DNA from: Formosa agariphila KMM 3901
GTDB taxonomy: Bacteria > Bacteroidota > Bacteroidia > Flavobacteriales > Flavobacteriaceae
Direction of reading: 5' to 3'
Assembly: GCF_000723205.1 (NCBI RefSeq)
Contig: NZ_HG315671.1
Coordinates: 2,019,351-2,083,350 of the forward strand
DNA: 64,000 nucleotides
The position numbers and the translations under genes were made by a program. Below the pieces are notes generated by a model. It did no database searches. It worked only from the letters and a program-made list of their open reading frames with translations, and was not told the DNA's origin. Of the stretch, positions 19,644-28,336 are shown one piece after another (the first letter of the stretch is position 1; every line of letters begins with the position of its first letter).

Positions 19644-20018
19644 TTATTGTTTTGTTAATGTATAGGTATCGCCAATACTGTTGGTTAAAATTAGAACATT
19701 ATCTTCTAAAGTGAAAGTCCAATTATTATATAAAATTAAAGTCCAATCGAAATCTGCAGTCCAATAACATAAATTCTCAAAATGTAGGCTATTATTAGCA
19801 ATGTTATATGTACCATGACATATTGCAGGAAATCTATCGGTATCACTTTCACCAATATATGTACCGTTATCAAAATCCAATTCCACTTGCGATGTGATTC
19901 CTTCACGTTCGAAAATGCCGACATATGTACCCTCTAAATCGGATAGCATATCGTCATCAGTATGACACGCAAAAGCCGTAACTAAAAGTCCAATTAAAAG
20001 TAGTGTTTTTATATTCAT
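19644..20018 (-). CDS. Small lipocalin-like lipoprotein
   Basis: 124 residues. A lipoprotein signal ends at Cys18 (VTAFAC). The rest is beta-strand rich with the pattern LEGTYVGIFEREG ... DFDWTLILYNNWTFTLEDN, typical of short lipocalin-like or META-like lipoproteins. The function is unknown. It is the last minus-strand gene before the divergent plus-strand gene at 20331. Confidence 0.6.
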   Translation of the reverse strand: MNIKTLLLIGLLVTAFACHTDDDMLSDLEGTYVGIFEREGITSQVELDFDNGTYIGESDTDRFPAICHGTYNIANNSLHFENLCYWTADFDWTLILYNNWTFTLEDNVLILTNSIGDTYTLTKQ

Positions 20019-20289
20019 AATACATCTTTTCTAATAGATGCGCATTGGTATAAAAAGTTGCGTTTGTAACAATCGTTTTTTTAATTAAATCGTTTTTAAC
20101 GAACTAATGTAGCTAACTGTTCTCTTCATTTAATTTGTTTTAATATTATTTAAAACGCTAATGCATAAGCAAAAATAGGGATGTATAGACTAGGTGTTTT
20201 CCGTAGAAAACGCATAAATAAAATTACTTATACAGGGTAAACACTAATTTAAGCAATTAATTTAATTCAGTGTTCTGAAACGTTTTTTA

Positions 20290-20297
20290 TATATTTG
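20290..20297 (+). promoter_or_regulatory. Bacteroidota -7 promoter box
   Basis: TATATTTG matches the Bacteroidota -7 consensus TAnnTTTG. It lies 33 bp upstream of the ATG of the plus-strand gene at 20331. No clear -33 TTG is seen. Confidence 0.5.
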
Positions 20298-20330
20298 AAA
20301 ATAGTTTTAAAACTCTGAAAATCGTTACCT

Positions 20331-20930
20331 ATGGCGTTCTACAATAAGTTAAAATGGATACTCGGAATCTTAATGATCTTTGTTCTAATCATTACCACAA
20401 ATTTAATCGATAAGAACAATTTTGTTCAGGTTCGTGATTCTGTAGTTACCATTTATGAAGACCGATTAATCGCTAACGATTTAATTTTTGAAATGCTAAA
20501 ATCTGTGCAACAAAAGGAATTGGCAGTAGCTTTATCTGATACCACTTTTTTTAAAGGAGAGAATTCAAAAGTAGATGCTAATCTAGAAACTTTAATTAGC
20601 AGATATGAACAAACTAAACTGACTTCAGACGAAGCGACCGTGTTTACAGATTTAAAACGTAATGTGGGATTATTAATCGATTCTGAACATCACTATATAA
20701 ACTCTACACTTAGTGACCGCACGCAGGTGGTGAATTACATTGAAAATTTAAAAACAAATCTTAACGACCTCTCTAAAATTCAGCTTAGTGAAGGCAGCAA
20801 GCAAATGTCTATTAGTAAACGTGCTTTAAATACTGTTGAATTGTTTACACAGATTGAGATTTACATACTGGTGTTCTTGGCTATTTTAATTCAGATTATT
20901 GTAATGTACAAGCCTAAAGATAAATCTTAA
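20331..20930 (+). CDS. MCP four-helix-bundle sensor-like membrane protein
   Basis: 199 residues. One membrane span near the N-terminus (residues 9-26) and one near the C-terminus (about 174-192), with a helical extracytoplasmic domain of about 150 residues between them. This matches the 4HB_MCP sensor domain of chemoreceptors, but there is no HAMP or signalling domain. Such short proteins occur in non-flagellated flavobacteria and their partner is not known. A -7 box lies 33 bp upstream. It is one of the few plus-strand genes in this half of the window. Confidence 0.6.
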   Translation: MAFYNKLKWILGILMIFVLIITTNLIDKNNFVQVRDSVVTIYEDRLIANDLIFEMLKSVQQKELAVALSDTTFFKGENSKVDANLETLISRYEQTKLTSDEATVFTDLKRNVGLLIDSEHHYINSTLSDRTQVVNYIENLKTNLNDLSKIQLSEGSKQMSISKRALNTVELFTQIEIYILVFLAILIQIIVMYKPKDKS

Positions 20931-21176
20931 CGCCATACAGGTTGTTTTTGTATAATACTTTATAACAAATTAGTCCTTAAACTTTACTTGTTTACCACTT
21001 TATTCGCAAGTGTTCTCTAAATAGTAAATTTACAACGTCCCAATTGCTGTTCTTAAATAGATAATGGTTTTTATACTGTAATGGCATAACTTAGTTTTTA
21101 CACTAGGTTCTTACTGTGTCAAACTATGTGTTCCACCACCATTATAATTAACAATCATGCCATCTAAAAGTATAAG

Positions 21177-21480
21177 TTATCTATTAGGAAAAACATCTTT
21201 CATGATTGTCTTGGCAAGTGCTTCTTTTTCATAGGAAGAGCCTTGATCGATATAAGTAGACATTAAAACCATATTATTGGTTACTAAATAATTTAGATGG
21301 CTTGACGCAGCACCCCAACAGATTGAATCGCCAACTTTTAATTCGTCTGGATTTGGTCCCCAATGTGTTGAAACTGTTCAAACGTTAATATCTGTACTTA
21401 AATTATCGGCATACTCTATACCTTTTGCTTTTAGATAAATTGAATCTGGAAGTGGAAACTTTATGATGTTAAAGCATTTT
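21177..21480 (-). pseudogene. C-terminal remnant of an agmatine deiminase / PAD_porph-like gene
   Basis: A minus-strand frame without a start runs to the TAA at 21179-21177. It reads FPLPDSIYLKAKGIEYADN, an in-frame TGA, and then THWGPNPDELKVGDSICWG followed by SSHLNYLVTNNMVLMSTYID. The tail pattern (ASSHLNYLVTNNMVLMSTY ... ALAKTIMKDVFPNR) resembles the end of Porphyromonas-type peptidylarginine deiminases and agmatine deiminases, where the catalytic Cys would follow a similar loop. The N-terminal two thirds are absent. It is dead. The rest of 20931-21529 holds no other gene. Confidence 0.45.
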
Positions 21481-21529
21481 CGATTAAGAATCAAAAACGC
21501 CAATTTATTTAGTTTGTGGTTAAAGCTTG

Positions 21530-22255
21530 TTATTCCAATCCTTTTTTATCAGGATTCCAAAACGGCTTAGTTTTAATGTGTTTCGTATCCCATTTTAGCT
21601 CTTTTCTTAGATAGTTATTTACAGCAATGCAAACCCTACTGTCACCAGCAATATAAGCCATTTTAACGCCTTTAAGATGAGGGATTACTTCATCTATTTT
21701 AGCTATAATTTCTTTTATATTGTTTTCTTCTATACTATAAAGGTTAAATGGTTTTTCATCATCTATATCGGCGTATAATTCTGGAATGTTCTTGTTATAA
21801 ATAATACTTTCCACATGTTTATCTTTTGGTAAATATCTATTGATGATATATAAATGCGATAATGCAGATAGGTCGCCAAGCATTAAATAGCTATCTGCAG
21901 TAGTATCTACGGTAAATTTCCCTCTTTTTACTTTATAATAAACAGAGTCGCCAACCTTACAATCTTTAACCCATTGGGCGCCAATTCCATTGCTATGCGT
22001 AGCTATAGCAAGACTAAATGTGTTGTTATCTTTATCTATACTCCAAATAGAATAGCTTCTTACCATATCTTTTTTCGAGCTGGCTGCTTGACCAATACCT
22101 ACGCCTAAGCGAATAAAACAGCCCGGTATAAAATCCATTGGTTTTACAGCTTCACTATGGATTTCAATTTTAAATACACTTTTAGAGAGTTGTGTTTTAG
22201 AAGTTATTACGCCACTATCCATTATTTTCTTAATAATATGTTCTATAAACGCCAT
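21530..22255 (-). CDS. Siderophore-interacting (SIP) family ferric reductase
   Basis: 241 residues. The FAD-binding barrel has the RxYS motif in DMVRSYSIWSID, followed by the NAD(P)-side Rossmann half (MLGDLSALSHLYIINRYL). It closes with the SIP-type motif AGDSRVCIAVNNYLRKEL and a Trp-containing tail. SIP proteins reduce ferric siderophores in the cytoplasm. It starts 4 bp after the DUF4405 stop, so the two form an operon. A MarR gene lies upstream, and one of two matching palindromes precedes the operon, so MarR control is likely. Confidence 0.75.
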   Translation of the reverse strand: MAFIEHIIKKIMDSGVITSKTQLSKSVFKIEIHSEAVKPMDFIPGCFIRLGVGIGQAASSKKDMVRSYSIWSIDKDNNTFSLAIATHSNGIGAQWVKDCKVGDSVYYKVKRGKFTVDTTADSYLMLGDLSALSHLYIINRYLPKDKHVESIIYNKNIPELYADIDDEKPFNLYSIEENNIKEIIAKIDEVIPHLKGVKMAYIAGDSRVCIAVNNYLRKELKWDTKHIKTKPFWNPDKKGLE

Positions 22256-22259
22256 AATT

Positions 22260-23023
22260 TTAGTTTTTCAGTTTTACTTTTAAATAAATTATTACTCGTG
22301 TTAAAACAGCAGGAATACATAAAAAGACAGTTACTTTTACTAATGGAAGAATATACATTAACCATTGTATTCCTGCCTTTTTAGGTCCTGATGCTGTTAT
22401 GTTTTTAGTGCTGTTACGTGTTATAGTTTCTGCCCAGTCTGTAAACTCTATAAGCCAGATACCTAGAGAAAGTATTATACTTAGAGCGATAAGAATTAGG
22501 AATTCTGTTTTACGATTACGAAGAATATTTGAGATTTGTTTTATATTATGAAATTCGGATACAAACTTTAATTTTTGAAGTGTTTTTACAATCCAGTTCC
22601 AATGTAGTGCCAAGTGAATTCCTAAAAGTGCTATAAATAGTGTTGCCGAAGCATTATGTAACATCGTCCAAAACGGATTTATACTAAAATGGATGCCTAT
22701 AGCAGGTAAAGCAGCTTCAGATATTACAATTCCTGAAACAGTTACCAATAGCATGACTATATATAAAATCCAATTGAACACGTAATCAAACTTGGTTTTG
22801 TGTAATTTTTTTTTGAATAGATTTTTGGAATGTTTTGTAATCCAGTTCCAATTAATGATTAGATGTAAGAAAAATGGGATTAAGATTATAAAACTCAACC
22901 ATTCATGTATTGCTATTCCTGTACTTTGAGGTATAAGCACAAGAATCATTACTATAAAAATAACAAGTCTAGAATAACGCGTGTTTTAGATATATTACCT
23001 GAGTTCTGGTTTAACTTTTTCAT
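22260..23023 (-). pseudogene. DUF4405 cytochrome b-like membrane protein, 5' frameshift
   Basis: The open frame 22949-22260 (229 residues) has five to six membrane spans and paired His residues (IAIHEWLSFIILIPFFLH, IHLALHWNWI) as in DUF4405 membrane cytochromes. Its start MILVLIPQ lies inside the first span. A better start is ATG 23023 (MKKLNQNSGNISKTR...), which goes out of frame after VILD near 22965. Adding one base gives VILDLVIFIVMILVLIPQ, a complete first span. So the gene is probably frameshifted, or one base is missing. It would supply electrons to the SIP reductase that follows. Confidence 0.65.
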
Positions 23024-23042
23024 ATTTGTATTTTATCACACT

Positions 23043-23056
23043 GTTGATTAATCAAC
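23043..23056. promoter_or_regulatory. Palindromic operator, probable MarR site (downstream copy)
   Basis: GTTGATTAATCAAC is a perfect 14-bp palindrome upstream of the DUF4405-SIP operon. The same palindrome with one change (GTTGATTAGTCAAC) lies just upstream of the marR start. Two copies flanking a MarR gene fit an autoregulated repressor that also controls the reductase operon. Confidence 0.65.
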
Positions 23057-23072
23057 AATAATGGGAAATTTT

Positions 23073-23504
23073 TTAATTAATATTATTAAGTAATTTGTTA
23101 AGCAGTTTATTTAAATCTTTTGCTTCGGCCTCAGAAAAACAGCTTAATGCTTCTTTTACAGTTTCATGAGATGCTTTATTAAATACCTGTACGACATGTT
23201 TACCTTCTTGGGTTAGTGATATGGTATACGACCTAGAATCTTTTCCTGAATTTCTTGTTACTAGTTTTTTGTTTTCTAAATGATCTATTAATCGTTTAAT
23301 TGCAGCCCTATTTTTATGCTGAAGTTCTGCAAGCTGACTTTGATTCATCTCCCCTTCATTAGATATAAGAACCAATAATCGCCATTGTTCGGGCGTAGTA
23401 TTTAATCTAGTGTTTTTAAATCTAGCTTGTAATTTTTGCTGTAATATTCTAGATATGGTAGTGGTTAAAAAGCCAACCGAATCCGTAAATACATACTTTT
23501 CCAT
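23073..23504 (-). CDS. MarR-family transcriptional regulator
   Basis: 143 residues. The winged helix-turn-helix occupies about residues 35-105, with the typical pattern LVLISNEGEMNQSQLAELQ then IDHLENKKLVTRNSGKDSR, the wing. Terminal helices (NKLLNKLLNNIN) form the dimer interface. It precedes the DUF4405-SIP operon. One palindrome lies 10 bp upstream of the start (23514-23527) and one between this gene and the operon (23043-23056). It therefore probably represses itself and the iron-reductase operon, perhaps in response to a redox or phenolic ligand. Confidence 0.85.
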   Translation of the reverse strand: MEKYVFTDSVGFLTTTISRILQQKLQARFKNTRLNTTPEQWRLLVLISNEGEMNQSQLAELQHKNRAAIKRLIDHLENKKLVTRNSGKDSRSYTISLTQEGKHVVQVFNKASHETVKEALSCFSEAEAKDLNKLLNKLLNNIN

Positions 23505-23513
23505 GGAATATAT

Positions 23514-23527
23514 GTTGATTAGTCAAC
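23514..23527. promoter_or_regulatory. Palindromic operator, probable MarR site (upstream copy)
   Basis: GTTGATTAGTCAAC, palindromic except for the central base pair, 10 bp upstream of the marR ATG. It shares 13 of 14 bases with the palindrome at 23043-23056. Confidence 0.65.
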
Positions 23528-23784
23528 AAAAATAATAAAAATTATTAAACGGTATCAATAGAAATCAATTTGTTTGTAGAGTGAATCGTTTGACTAATTG
23601 GGAATACTAAACACAGAAGACAACATGCTGTATACTATTATACGTAACTAATAATCTATACATTAACAAACAGTCTGAATCAAGTTTATTAAATTCTGAA
23701 ACATATAAAAAAAACTATTCCCAAACACAAACTAGTACAAATTCAATTTCTGACATAAGCTCAGGTAAATTATCCGTAGTATCT

Positions 23785-24063
23785 TTATACTTTTCTCTTG
23801 TTTAATTCGGTTTTTAATTTTTTAATTTTAGCTAACTGTATGAATAAAATCGAAATGCAGACAAGTCCAATTATACTTATTTCCAAAAATAAAGGTCTGT
23901 TTTCCATATTTAAAAGTCCATAAATAGAAAAACTATATAAAGATATTATAAGTAATATTAGAGTTAGTTTAATTTCTTTAATAGATTTTAATTCGATGTT
24001 CAGTTTTTCGGTCGATTTATTTTTCAAGTAACTTATTTCCATTTCAGTTTGTTTTTTCCACAT
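23785..24063 (-). CDS. Two-span membrane protein, last gene of the cassette region
   Basis: The open frame reaches 24129, but its first 22 codons are inside the attC-like site. The ATG at 24063 (MWKKQTEMEISYLKNK) follows the site directly and is the likely start; the product is 92 residues. There is a helical basic N-terminus and two spans (about residues 32-50 and 56-75). Function unknown. No attC-like site follows it, so if it is a cassette it has lost its own site. Confidence 0.5.
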   Translation of the reverse strand: MWKKQTEMEISYLKNKSTEKLNIELKSIKEIKLTLILLIISLYSFSIYGLLNMENRPLFLEISIIGLVCISILFIQLAKIKKLKTELNKRKV

Positions 24064-24066
24064 TAA

Positions 24067-24198
24067 GCTCAACGGGCTTGTGTATGATTTCATTGCGTGG
24101 TTTAAGCACTTAACTTTGCAAGTACACACCGAACTGAAAATCCTCAGGATTTTCAGAAGTATACGAGAACAAGCAATTACTAATAGCCATTGTTGTAC
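24067..24198 (-). repeat. attC-like site 1 (132 bp)
   Basis: An imperfect inverted repeat: the arm CTTGTGTATGATTTCATTGC pairs with GCAATTACTAATAGCC. The centre holds the palindrome GAAAATCCTCAGGATTTTC, and the ends are GTT-type cores (GCTCAAC at 24067 and GTTGTAC at 24192). It serves the gene at 24208-24807. The 13 bases that open that cassette (GTTGTGCATAATG on the minus strand at 24841) match the 13 beyond this site (GTTGTACATAGTG on the plus strand) at 11 positions, so they are inverted copies. Confidence 0.7.
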
Positions 24199-24207
24199 AT
24201 AGTGTTT

Positions 24208-24807
24208 TTATTCAGCTTTAATTTCATATGGTTTTTCTGGGAATCCGAATAGAATTGCTTTTTCCTCGTCAATTTCCTTTATTCCAATTAGTGTCTTTCG
24301 TTCATCATTTTCGAAAATTGATGCGAAATAAGTTCCTTGCAAATGTTCTAATACTAATTTCCGTCCATTTCTTTTCATTCTTTTATTTATTTCTTGGATT
24401 ACTGGACTATCCAAAATTTTGTTGAACGTTAATGGTATTTTCTCGTTATTCCACGCTGCTTTGAATTCGAGCGTCTCAATTTTTTTAGATTCAAGTTTCG
24501 TTTTGGTTGGTTCAATTCTCTCATAGTCAGTCGCAAACTCAGTATCCTCTATTTTCGATTCAGTTTCGCTCAACACAGTGTGAGTTTTTCCCATTCTGAA
24601 TATTCTTATTCGATTGTCATTTATAAATTCATATTTTGATTCGGAAAGTTTCTCGCTCCATTCAGTTCGAACTTTTAATAATTCATTTCCGCTTTTTAAT
24701 TCAAGTTCAAAATGTATAATTTGATTGTTATAGAATTCAATAAATTCTGGTCGACAATAGTCGTCTCCTGTTTTAATCTTTAACCAAGTTCCATTCAGGT
24801 TTTTCAT
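24208..24807 (-). CDS. Cassette protein of unknown function
   Basis: 199 residues, soluble, rich in Glu, Lys and Ile; no signal peptide. The N-terminus MKNLNGTWLKIKTGDDYCRP resembles the opening of lipocalin-like proteins, and the rest alternates short strands. It ends in FPEKPYEIKAE. It is flanked on both sides by attC-like sites and reads in the array direction, so it is a single-gene cassette. No family recognised. Confidence 0.5.
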   Translation of the reverse strand: MKNLNGTWLKIKTGDDYCRPEFIEFYNNQIIHFELELKSGNELLKVRTEWSEKLSESKYEFINDNRIRIFRMGKTHTVLSETESKIEDTEFATDYERIEPTKTKLESKKIETLEFKAAWNNEKIPLTFNKILDSPVIQEINKRMKRNGRKLVLEHLQGTYFASIFENDERKTLIGIKEIDEEKAILFGFPEKPYEIKAE

Positions 24808-24834
24808 TTATTTTCTGCGGTTTTGGGACATTAT

Positions 24835-24971
24835 GCACAACGATTTTGTAAAAAATTAGTGTGGTTTTGTGTGCGTGGATTTTCCGAAGGAAAATCAGAA
24901 GCAAGCAAAAGCGCACGGACTCTTGATTAAGCTCTAAACTAAGCATTATTTTTATACGGCTTAAGTTAGCT
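24835..24971 (-). repeat. attC-like site 2 (137 bp)
   Basis: Same family, with the centre GATTTTCCGAAGGAAAATC, a perfect stem with a GAA loop. It serves the lipoprotein cassette at 24972-25397. The cassette start GTTAGCTTTAATTAT (minus strand from 25411) and the sequence beyond this site GTTAGCTTTAGTTAT (plus strand from 24965) match at 14 of 15 positions. Confidence 0.75.
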
Positions 24972-25397
24972 TTAGTTATTTTTATATTCAAAGTCAAGTT
25001 CAAACCTTTGATTTATTGAGTCGATGTCCTTTATTAGGAATTTCAATTCTCCTTTTTCAAACGGTGTTTCTCCGACATAATCAATAGGTTGAATATAATA
25101 TTTTCTGTTTTTTATATCATAAAATCTTACGAAACCGTAATGATATGCAGATTTTACATTTGTCCATTCCGTTTGAGATTGTTTTTCGAGTTTATCATAT
25201 GTTAAAGAAGTATATGGTAATCCGACTGTTATGTTTCTTAATTCAAATTCTGTTGAATTATAAAGACTAAATTTTAATTCCTTTTTTGTTTCGCTTTTTT
25301 CGGCTTTAATCTCAACTTTTTCGTTCTGATTTTTTAATTCCTTTTTACAATTATAAAAAGTAAGTCCTAAAATCAATATGAAGAGTGTTTTTTTCAT
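24972..25397 (-). CDS. Cassette lipoprotein of unknown function
   Basis: The open frame extends to 25481, but the first 28 codons read through the attC-like repeat. The Met at 25397 (MKKTLFILILGLTFYNC) gives a clean lipoprotein signal with lipidated Cys17, so it is the real start; the product is 141 residues. The mature part is strand rich (LKFSLYNSTEFELRNITVGL). Unknown family. Single-gene cassette, flanked by sites 2 and 3. Confidence 0.55.
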   Translation of the reverse strand: MKKTLFILILGLTFYNCKKELKNQNEKVEIKAEKSETKKELKFSLYNSTEFELRNITVGLPYTSLTYDKLEKQSQTEWTNVKSAYHYGFVRFYDIKNRKYYIQPIDYVGETPFEKGELKFLIKDIDSINQRFELDFEYKNN

Positions 25398-25404
25398 AAT
25401 TAAA

Positions 25405-25535
25405 GCTAACGGTCTCGTATAAGAATAGTTGCGGGTTTGTTTACGAGGATTTTCCGAAGGAAAATCAGACGTTACAAACACGCAACTACCTTTGATTAAG
25501 CACTAAACCGCAATTGTTTTTATACGGTATTGTAA
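25405..25535 (-). repeat. attC-like site 3 (131 bp)
   Basis: Long arm CGTATAAGAATAGTTGCGGG pairs with CCGCAATTGTTTTTATACGG, and the centre is GATTTTCCGAAGGAAAATC. It serves the cassette at 25634-25984. That cassette begins GTTGTAAACAATGC (minus strand, at 26015), and the sequence beyond this site is ATTGTAAACAATGC (plus strand, from 25529), 13 of 14 identical. Confidence 0.75.
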
Positions 25536-25633
25536 ACAATGCTTTTATCAGTTCCCTTTATTAATTCAGGTTTTCAACTTCAAATTCAAGAGTTAATATG
25601 TTTCAATTCCAAATTCAGTTTAGTTATATTTTT

Positions 25634-25984
25634 TTAGTGAGTTAAATTCTCAACCAATATCTTTCCAAGTTTAAAACCTAGCAAACCAAAAAACACTCCA
25701 AAAAGCATCCAATATAACCTGTGTTTCTTATTATATTCAAGATTTATGGTCTCGATTAATTCTCTATTTTCAGAGAGTTGAATATTAATTCCATCTTTTG
25801 CAAATAATTTAGCTTTAGATTTTAAAATGTAATTTTTAGAGTTCAGTTCGAATTTATGTTCAATTCCAGTTATTGAAAATCTATTCGAAATTTTCTTTCC
25901 ATTTATTAAAACAATCTCAAATCCAAGCACAGAATTCAGAAATTCTATTTTGTTATTGTCAATGTCAAATTCAGCATATTTCAT
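25634..25984 (-). CDS. Small cassette protein with a C-terminal membrane span
   Basis: 116 residues. An N-terminal beta-rich domain (KYAEFDIDNNKIEFLNSVLG) and one hydrophobic C-terminal span (LYWMLFGVFFGLLGFKLGKI). It is a clear paralogue of the product at 32524-32871: both share MKYxEF, NNKIEFxNSV, NGK, LKSK and YWMLxG in the same order. Two copies of one gene family as separate cassettes suggest recruitment of related cargo. Function unknown; the span suggests membrane anchoring. Confidence 0.6.
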   Translation of the reverse strand: MKYAEFDIDNNKIEFLNSVLGFEIVLINGKKISNRFSITGIEHKFELNSKNYILKSKAKLFAKDGINIQLSENRELIETINLEYNKKHRLYWMLFGVFFGLLGFKLGKILVENLTH

Positions 25985-26008
25985 TTGTTATGGTTTTTTT
26001 TGCATTGT

Positions 26009-26203
26009 TTACAACGGTTGGGCTATGGTTAGTACGGGATTAAAAATAGCATAATTTTCGGATTTGCACTTAGCCAAAGCTTTTTATTTTGTTTTTATCT
26101 TTTTTATTTTAAAGCCAAATCAAAAGATTTGGCGGACTTAGTAAATATACACAGACTTTTGTTTAAGCACCAAAACCCGTATTAATTATAGCCATTGTTG
26201 TGC
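26009..26203 (-). repeat. attC-like site 4 (195 bp, long form)
   Basis: Arms GGGCTATGGTTAGTACGGGA and CCCGTATTAATTATAGCC pair; the centre is longer, with a second hairpin around AAAGCCAAATC and GATTTGGCGGAC. It serves the SIR2-HerA cassette. That cassette opens GTTGTGCTTC (minus strand, 29835) and the sequence beyond this site is GTTGTGCTTT (plus strand, 26197), matching at the first nine bases. Confidence 0.7.
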
Positions 26204-26212
26204 TTTCGTGTT

Positions 26213-28336
26213 TTATTCATTAGGTTCTATATTGGAAGGATTATATTTTTCACCTTTTTCCCAAGCTTCTGCAATTTTCACATAATTAGGGAAATTTTCA
26301 TCCAAGTCTGCTGTCCAATTTTCTACAAATTTAGGGTTATTACTATTGGGTCTTGGATTTGCATTATTCATTCTTGCTTGAACTGGCGTTCTAACAGCAT
26401 CACCCATAACTACAACATGTTGTTGTGGTAAAATAGGTAACTGTTGGAGAATATCCTCATTAGCAGCAGAAACTAATTGTCTAACATATTTCTGGTCTTC
26501 TGGGTTTTGAAGTCTATGTATAATAAATGAATTACATTGAGATAATACAGTCTTTGATAATTCTGATGGACGTTGGCTAGAAACAAGTAAAGAAATACCA
26601 TATTTACGACCTTCTCTAGCAATTCTTTCAAAAACTTTTTTAGCTATTGATTCTCTATCACCTCTATTTTTTTCGGGAATATAATTTTGAGCCTCTTCTA
26701 ATGCAATTACAATTGGTAATTTACCTCTATTACTTTCAGACAAACGAGAAGTGAAATCTAATATAAGTCGTCCAATTAACCCTGTAATTGTTTCTAAAAC
26801 CTCAAATGGTAATAAAGACATGTCAATAATTGTCACTTGACTAGATTTGTCTTCTTGTAATTTTTCTATTTCAGTTTTACCTAATTTAGCTTTATATGAT
26901 TCGGTAAATAAGTCAGTGTCTGTTGAGTTATAAACTTTACAAAAGTCTCCTAAAATAAATGAAATGAATTTTGCTAATGCATTTGTGATTTCTCCTGTTT
27001 CATTCAATAGTAAAGGCTTCGAAATTCTTTCATCACCTAGATAGGATTGTAGTCGCAGTCTTAACGTTGATACAAATTCTCTTAATCTATTGCCTGAATT
27101 TTCTTGCTCGTTTATTGCCTCATCAAAAAACCTTGTAATTAATTCTTGAAAATTAAAACGAACAGGTAAATCTATATTTTTCTCAATTGAAATTTGTTTT
27201 TCATTTTGTTTACTAATATACTCTAGGTAGCTTTCATTTAATTCCTTCAATATTTCAGACACCCTTTTTATTGAAATTTCTTCACCAAGTTCTTGTACTA
27301 ATTCTTTAATGTTTTCTATTGTTTCATTATCGTTTGTGTTTATTGCTTCAGCTAAACCTAGAATTTCATTTTCATCATTGTAGTTCCAATTTCCATAACT
27401 TTGAGTACACTTTCTTTTTTTTATATCATCAGGAGAACTTTCAATAATATTTAGAATTCCTTTTTCAACAAATTTATCAAGAATTGGTTTATCACTAATT
27501 TCAGCTTGATTTTTTGCTAGTCCAATTGCTCTTTTAAATACAGGAGCTTGTGTTCCTGAAGTTGGCTCAAATAAATAATCAAAATCAGCAAAATTCATAA
27601 ACCAAAAAGGAACTTTTAGACCATCTTTATCTATGTGAAATGGGTTGACTAATTCTAAGTTTTTACATGGGGTATCTTTAGTGCCTTGAAATGCTTGTTT
27701 ATATTCTCCGTTTGTATCAAATATTATAATGTGAGCATTTTTGAGCTTTTTCCCATTATAGTCAAAATCAAACATGCTTTGAATAATAGAAGCAAATGTA
27801 CATGACTTACCAGAGCCTGTATTTCCCAATATTGCAGCATGTTTACCAAAAAATTTATCAGGATTTATTTTTATTTTATAATCTGAAAACGAAGGAGATG
27901 TTCCAATAGGTAGGTAGTAATCATCAACAAAGTTGATTGATGATTTTTCTTTTTGGTCAAAAATATTATCCAAATCTTGACTGGTTACATACCAAACGGG
28001 ATTGTCAAGAATAGGATAATTGTAAACTCCTTGAATATATTTTCCGCTATTTTCAATTGTTCCAATCATTGTTGCTACCAAATATCTTGCGGATTTCGTC
28101 AGAAATATTGCTTCTTTATTTTTTCCAATTTCAGTTTCATCAATAGACCTTACACTTGTAACCATAGCTACAATTTTATCAGAGCCAATTGGTATAATAA
28201 CATAGGAATTAATTCTAGCGACTTCAAATATATCTTCATAACCACTTTTATAAAGACTTTTTAAATCATCATCAAGTCGTATATATGCCCTAAAGCTATC
28301 AACAGAAATTACCTTTCCAATACTTCTTTCACTCAT
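26213..28336 (-). CDS. herA: HerA-family ATPase of a SIR2-HerA defence operon
   Basis: 707 residues. An N-terminal HAS-barrel-like region (about 1-65) is followed by the DUF87/HerA ATPase core. Walker A is GNTGSGKS (171-178), Walker B is IVIALEEAQ (542-550), and a later sensor/Arg region is LLVSSQRPSELSKTVLSQCN. HerA forms hexameric DNA-translocating ATPases. Its ATG shares one base with the stop of the upstream SIR2 gene (TAATG), so the two are translationally coupled. SIR2-HerA (also called Nezha) is a known antiphage pair in which HerA binds SIR2 and the complex depletes NAD or cuts nucleic acid. The gene name is by family, not by proof. Confidence 0.85.
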   Translation of the reverse strand: MSERSIGKVISVDSFRAYIRLDDDLKSLYKSGYEDIFEVARINSYVIIPIGSDKIVAMVTSVRSIDETEIGKNKEAIFLTKSARYLVATMIGTIENSGKYIQGVYNYPILDNPVWYVTSQDLDNIFDQKEKSSINFVDDYYLPIGTSPSFSDYKIKINPDKFFGKHAAILGNTGSGKSCTFASIIQSMFDFDYNGKKLKNAHIIIFDTNGEYKQAFQGTKDTPCKNLELVNPFHIDKDGLKVPFWFMNFADFDYLFEPTSGTQAPVFKRAIGLAKNQAEISDKPILDKFVEKGILNIIESSPDDIKKRKCTQSYGNWNYNDENEILGLAEAINTNDNETIENIKELVQELGEEISIKRVSEILKELNESYLEYISKQNEKQISIEKNIDLPVRFNFQELITRFFDEAINEQENSGNRLREFVSTLRLRLQSYLGDERISKPLLLNETGEITNALAKFISFILGDFCKVYNSTDTDLFTESYKAKLGKTEIEKLQEDKSSQVTIIDMSLLPFEVLETITGLIGRLILDFTSRLSESNRGKLPIVIALEEAQNYIPEKNRGDRESIAKKVFERIAREGRKYGISLLVSSQRPSELSKTVLSQCNSFIIHRLQNPEDQKYVRQLVSAANEDILQQLPILPQQHVVVMGDAVRTPVQARMNNANPRPNSNNPKFVENWTADLDENFPNYVKIAEAWEKGEKYNPSNIEPNE

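Noticed and set aside
20931-21176. tRNA or ncRNA in the gap after the MCP-like gene
   Set aside because: No cloverleaf or conserved structure was seen; only the deiminase-like remnant further on.
24067-24198. Reading the repeats as rho-independent terminators or REP elements only
   Set aside because: They have long arms, lack T-runs at the ends, and the cassette-start/outer-arm matches across genes are not explained by terminators.
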